A stretch of DNA of 64,000 bases from Kuschelorhynchus macadamiae. Its lineage: Eukaryota > Arthropoda > Insecta > Coleoptera > Curculionidae. The stretch lies in contig JAUTXW010004695.1 of the NCBI GenBank assembly GCA_030620095.1, forward strand, positions 310,001-374,000, given 5' to 3'. The position numbers and the translations under genes were made by a program. Below the pieces are notes generated by a model that was given only the letters and a program-made list of their open reading frames with translations, was not told the origin of the DNA and ran no database searches. The stretch's first letter is position 1; the number at the start of each line of letters is the position of its first letter. Shown here in pieces: positions 61,480 to 64,000 of the stretch.

Positions 61480-61779
61480 ATTGCTTGGGTTTTTTTGCTC
61501 AATAGCGCAGATACGACAGATATTTCCTCTCTTAATTCAATCCCATTAATGTCAACAGAATCACCATCAGTTAAAATACACTCCAAATCCTTGCAGTGTT
61601 TTAATAGTGTTTCTTTAGACAGGGGTTTTAAATCGGATATATTATATACGATTTGAAAAAAAAAACGCTTTGTTTGATTAAATCTAATATCTAATTAATG
61701 GATTGATTTATTGTAAAATAAGAAAATCGATCTTATTTTTTCTTTGTTATTATTAGCTTCCTGCAAAAAAGTATTGTTA

Positions 61780-62105
61780 TTATCAGCTCCCTGCAGAAAA
61801 ATAGCAATATCCTTTTTCACTAATATCTTCGATTTTGTAGGTCTATATCCTTCCGACTTTCTTTTTAAAAACGCAATGAAATGCGATTATTTATTAATAT
61901 CCACATTTTTTTAATAGACATCACACTCCGCAACATTGAATAGTATGCCCAAAGAGAGGATGGTTATTGAATTTTGAATAGATTATTCAAATAGACTAAC
62001 AATGCCTTCTCACTGGAGATAGTTTTTATGTTCTTTTCTTCACACCATTTCTGATACCGGGAGTAGGCCAACTCATATTCTGTCTGTATGTATATAAAAA
62101 TACTT
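61780..62105 (-). pseudogene. Crypton-like tyrosine recombinase, N-terminal fragment
   Basis: Minus strand: TEYELAYSRYQKWCEEKNIK, SEKALLVYLNNLFK, PSSLWAYYSMLRSVMSIKK, then in the next frame SHFIAFLKRKSEGYRPTKSK. These parallel SFKNWCQSK..., SPSSF..., KYPKLRAFLKRKKDGYRPKK of the copy at 33.95-34.25 kb. Only the core-binding domain is present; the catalytic C-terminus is missing. It lies inside the hAT relic. Confidence 0.7.
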
Positions 62106-62215
62106 CATTGTAAGAGAGACTTAAACTGTAAATTCCATCCGAAGAAGATATTGTGTGTCGAAACAATTGTCATGGTTTAATGTAATATAGTAAAAATTAA
62201 AGTTTATTCAGTAAT
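62080..62215 (+). mobile_element. Possible PLE terminal piece with decayed hammerhead-like words
   Basis: CCATCCGAAGAAGATATTGT then GTGTCGAAACAATTGTC resembles the CTGAAGAAG...GTCGAAAC arrangement of the PLE termini at 13.6 and 9.6 kb, with core changes. It lies at the break in the hAT relic. Confidence 0.3.
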
Positions 62216-62700
62216 TATATTTTTTTGGATTACATTGAAGAAATTAGCGGTTTCCGAGTATACTTTTCCCATATCATTAACCCTTAGACAGAGAGAGAGG
62301 CTCACGAAACGTAGAATCCTCGCGAATTTAGATTTTTAATTTCAGATTGTACTTCTGCTTTATCGCCGCTCCTATTGGACCCGTTGTCATATTCCTGCCC
62401 TCTAATAGCTGGCAAATTTAAACCTATATCATTAAGTTCCTCCATTATAATTTCAAGCATTTGTTTACCTGTGGATCTTCCAATTAAAAGAAAGCGCACA
62501 AGACTTTCATTGATTTTTATTTCAAACTCCTTGAAATCAGCTTTATTGATTGAATCACATCTCAAACCAATTTAATGTATCGTTTCTAGCACAAATAGCT
62601 ACTAATTCTCCTATAAAGAATGTATTAATTCGCTAACCACTACTGTAGAAACCTTGATTTATTTCATATACAAGTGCATTTTTTAAAGACATATAAAGAA

Positions 62701-64000
62701 CTATTGTATGAATCTCTAGTGGTATTGGATTTGAAAAAGTGCTGTACCACTTACGCTTTGTTTTAATATTTTTAATTAGTATAATAACAAAATGTAAAAC
62801 GTGGATACTTCGCTGGGATTTGTTTCTAGTTTATATCCCAAAGATAAATAAATACACGAGTAAAAGCTTCTTAACTATTCTTTCAGTTCTAGCTTAGAAG
62901 ATTACGTAAAGTTTTTTTATTTAATTCTAAACGGTAAGAACTTTCCTAAAAGTAAGTTACTCTAGGAAAGAAACAAAATGTAAACTTTTCAAAAGCTTTC
63001 TTTAACAGGTATGCATACAAATAAGTTGCGCAGGACGTGAAAATTTTAGATTTGATTATATTAATATACTTAGAATTTTAAATATTTGCCATATTAAATT
63101 AGTGGGATTATATCGTAAAGAACGAAAAATAAATGCAGTCTATGTTAAAACGTGCTGGGGGCCAGACCATCTTCCTGATTTAACCCTTGCGATATTTTCA
63201 TCGTATCGAATTTGTACTTTATCATTTTTACCAGCTATCATTGTAGTATGATTAAAAATTAGTACACAAATCACCACTATATGTTCAGCCAAGTATATTT
63301 CAGAAGTGGAAGAGAAGAAAAAATTTTAATATTCCGTATTATATAGACAAATATTGTAATAAAAACTTAATAAAAATTAATAAATAAAACCGATTACAAA
63401 AAAATGCACTAAGCAGGCGGGATAATTGAAAATATAAGGCAATTTTTCTCTAGTTACGACAAATATGTTATATAAAAAATGTACAGTTGAAAGTAGCTAG
63501 ATGCAAATAGAAAAAAAAATTTATATGCAAATATCTTTCACTAAGCAAAAAAAATATAAGACCCCTATAGTCGACTATACCTCGCAAATTTCAATAATTC
63601 TCATATATCAGTAATTTAAATCAACGGCTTGAAAGTTTAGATATTAACTTAAATGGTTCGACTGTTTTAATAGCATAATTATTTAAACTCTGAACTAAAT
63701 AGAACAACATATAGTATCAAACAATGCTAAACTGCTGGAACTTCGAAGTGTACCATGGAAACTTTTATACTGGAAATTAAAAAGAAATCTTTTCAATACG
63801 GATGAAAATTTGGAGTTGCTGTTTTCGGCTTTTATTTGATCAATATCCATAGTATGGAGCCCGATAAGGGCAACCTCAGGACACTATAGCAAATGTCTTA
63901 TACAGGGGGTTATATAAGATACTGTCATTTTTTTAAAAGTTTGTTGGACCAGAATTCTTACTCTGGAAAATTTCTTTTTCTTTTTGTGCAACTAAAATAA
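62701..64000. other. AT-rich, no recognised gene
   Basis: No family motif found. A short minus-strand run IAGKNDKVQIRYDENIARVK near 63140-63240 is protein-like but unplaced. Confidence 0.4.

Larger units (their letters stand above)
61480..62575 (-). pseudogene. hAT transposase relic (DUF4371/RNase-H-like group), split by other elements
   Basis: On the minus strand 62302-62565 encodes NESLVRFLLIGRSTGKQMLE, LNDIGLNLPAIRGQEYDNGS and EVQSEIKNLNSRGFYV, matching the RGQGYDNG block of hAT proteins of the zinc-finger MYM / DUF4371 type. After a shift, VNDMGKVYSETANFFNVIQK continues to about 62220. The tail reappears at 61485-61650: DLKPLSKETLLKHCKDLECI then GDSVDINGIELREEISVVS. The 0.5 kb between holds a Penelope-terminus-like piece and a Crypton-like fragment, so the hAT copy was interrupted after insertion. 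Only partial and frameshifted, hence inactive. Confidence 0.65.

Noticed and set aside
63130..63250. Minus-strand peptide IAGKNDKVQIRYDENIARVK as a transposon tail
   Set aside because: Loosely resembles integrase or LINE tails but is too short and without supporting neighbours.

Overview
This window looks like intergenic or intronic DNA of an insect (arthropod) nuclear genome, most in keeping with a beetle-like, transposon-rich genome, though the species cannot be fixed from the sequence. It is AT-rich. Nearly every recognisable coding stretch is a transposable element or a relic of one, and long (TA)n arrays are common. I see no bacterial-type operon, no rRNA or tRNA, no CRISPR array, and no confident host protein gene. 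Two short stretches could be host exons: a GC-rich open frame at 5.34-5.55 kb and a THAP-like first exon at 39.87-39.93 kb.

Layout: 0-1.2 kb, 3' part of a LINE with a restriction-like endonuclease (R2/R4 type). 1.2-2.3 kb, CR1/Jockey-like LINE relic. 2.3-3.9 kb, fragment of a Tc1/mariner-superfamily element (family A, DD41D type). 4.5-5.9 kb, inverted-repeat elements. 6.0-7.6 kb, a Tc1 (DD34E) transposon with an open transposase, sitting inside a (TA)n array. 7.9-9.9 kb, two Penelope-like (PLE) fragments with hammerhead ribozyme remnants. 10.6-11.3 kb, the 5' end of a second family A element, interrupted by a larger PLE (11.3-13.8 kb). 15.3-16.9 kb, hAT relic. 17.7-20.2 kb, APE/RT LINE. 20.2-20.9 kb, foldback MITE. 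21.4-26.0 kb, full-span family A element with a 1.55 kb near-perfect palindrome nested in its transposase. 26-29.5 kb, AT-rich with no recognised genes. 29.6-33.1 kb, degraded pogo/CENP-B-like transposase split by a head-to-head pair of PLE copies that carry two apparently intact hammerhead ribozymes. 33.6-35.2 kb, Crypton-like tyrosine recombinase element inserted in a LINE. 36.9-38.0 kb, LINE with RNase H. 38.0-42.9 kb, TATCGATA clusters, a possible THAP exon and a deleted DD41D element. 43.5-46.7 kb, a DD41D element abutting a MITE. 47.2-49.1 kb, second R2/R4-type LINE. 49.2-50.4 kb, foldback element. 51.1-57.6 kb, a LINE whose 3' half plus flank is triplicated in tandem. 57.6-58.3 kb, LINE scrap. 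59.0-61.3 kb, DD41D element with 505-bp inverted repeats, an intron-bearing transposase gene and TA target duplications. 61.5-62.6 kb, hAT relic interrupted by a second Crypton-like fragment.

The elements relate to one another mainly by nesting (element within element), which gives a relative insertion order. The most unusual signals are: hammerhead ribozymes in mirrored PLE copies; a Crypton-type recombinase unit bounded by 22-bp inverted repeats; a long-TIR DD41D transposon lineage with a conserved intron; and the palindromic insertion that could fold into a 750-bp double-stranded RNA.
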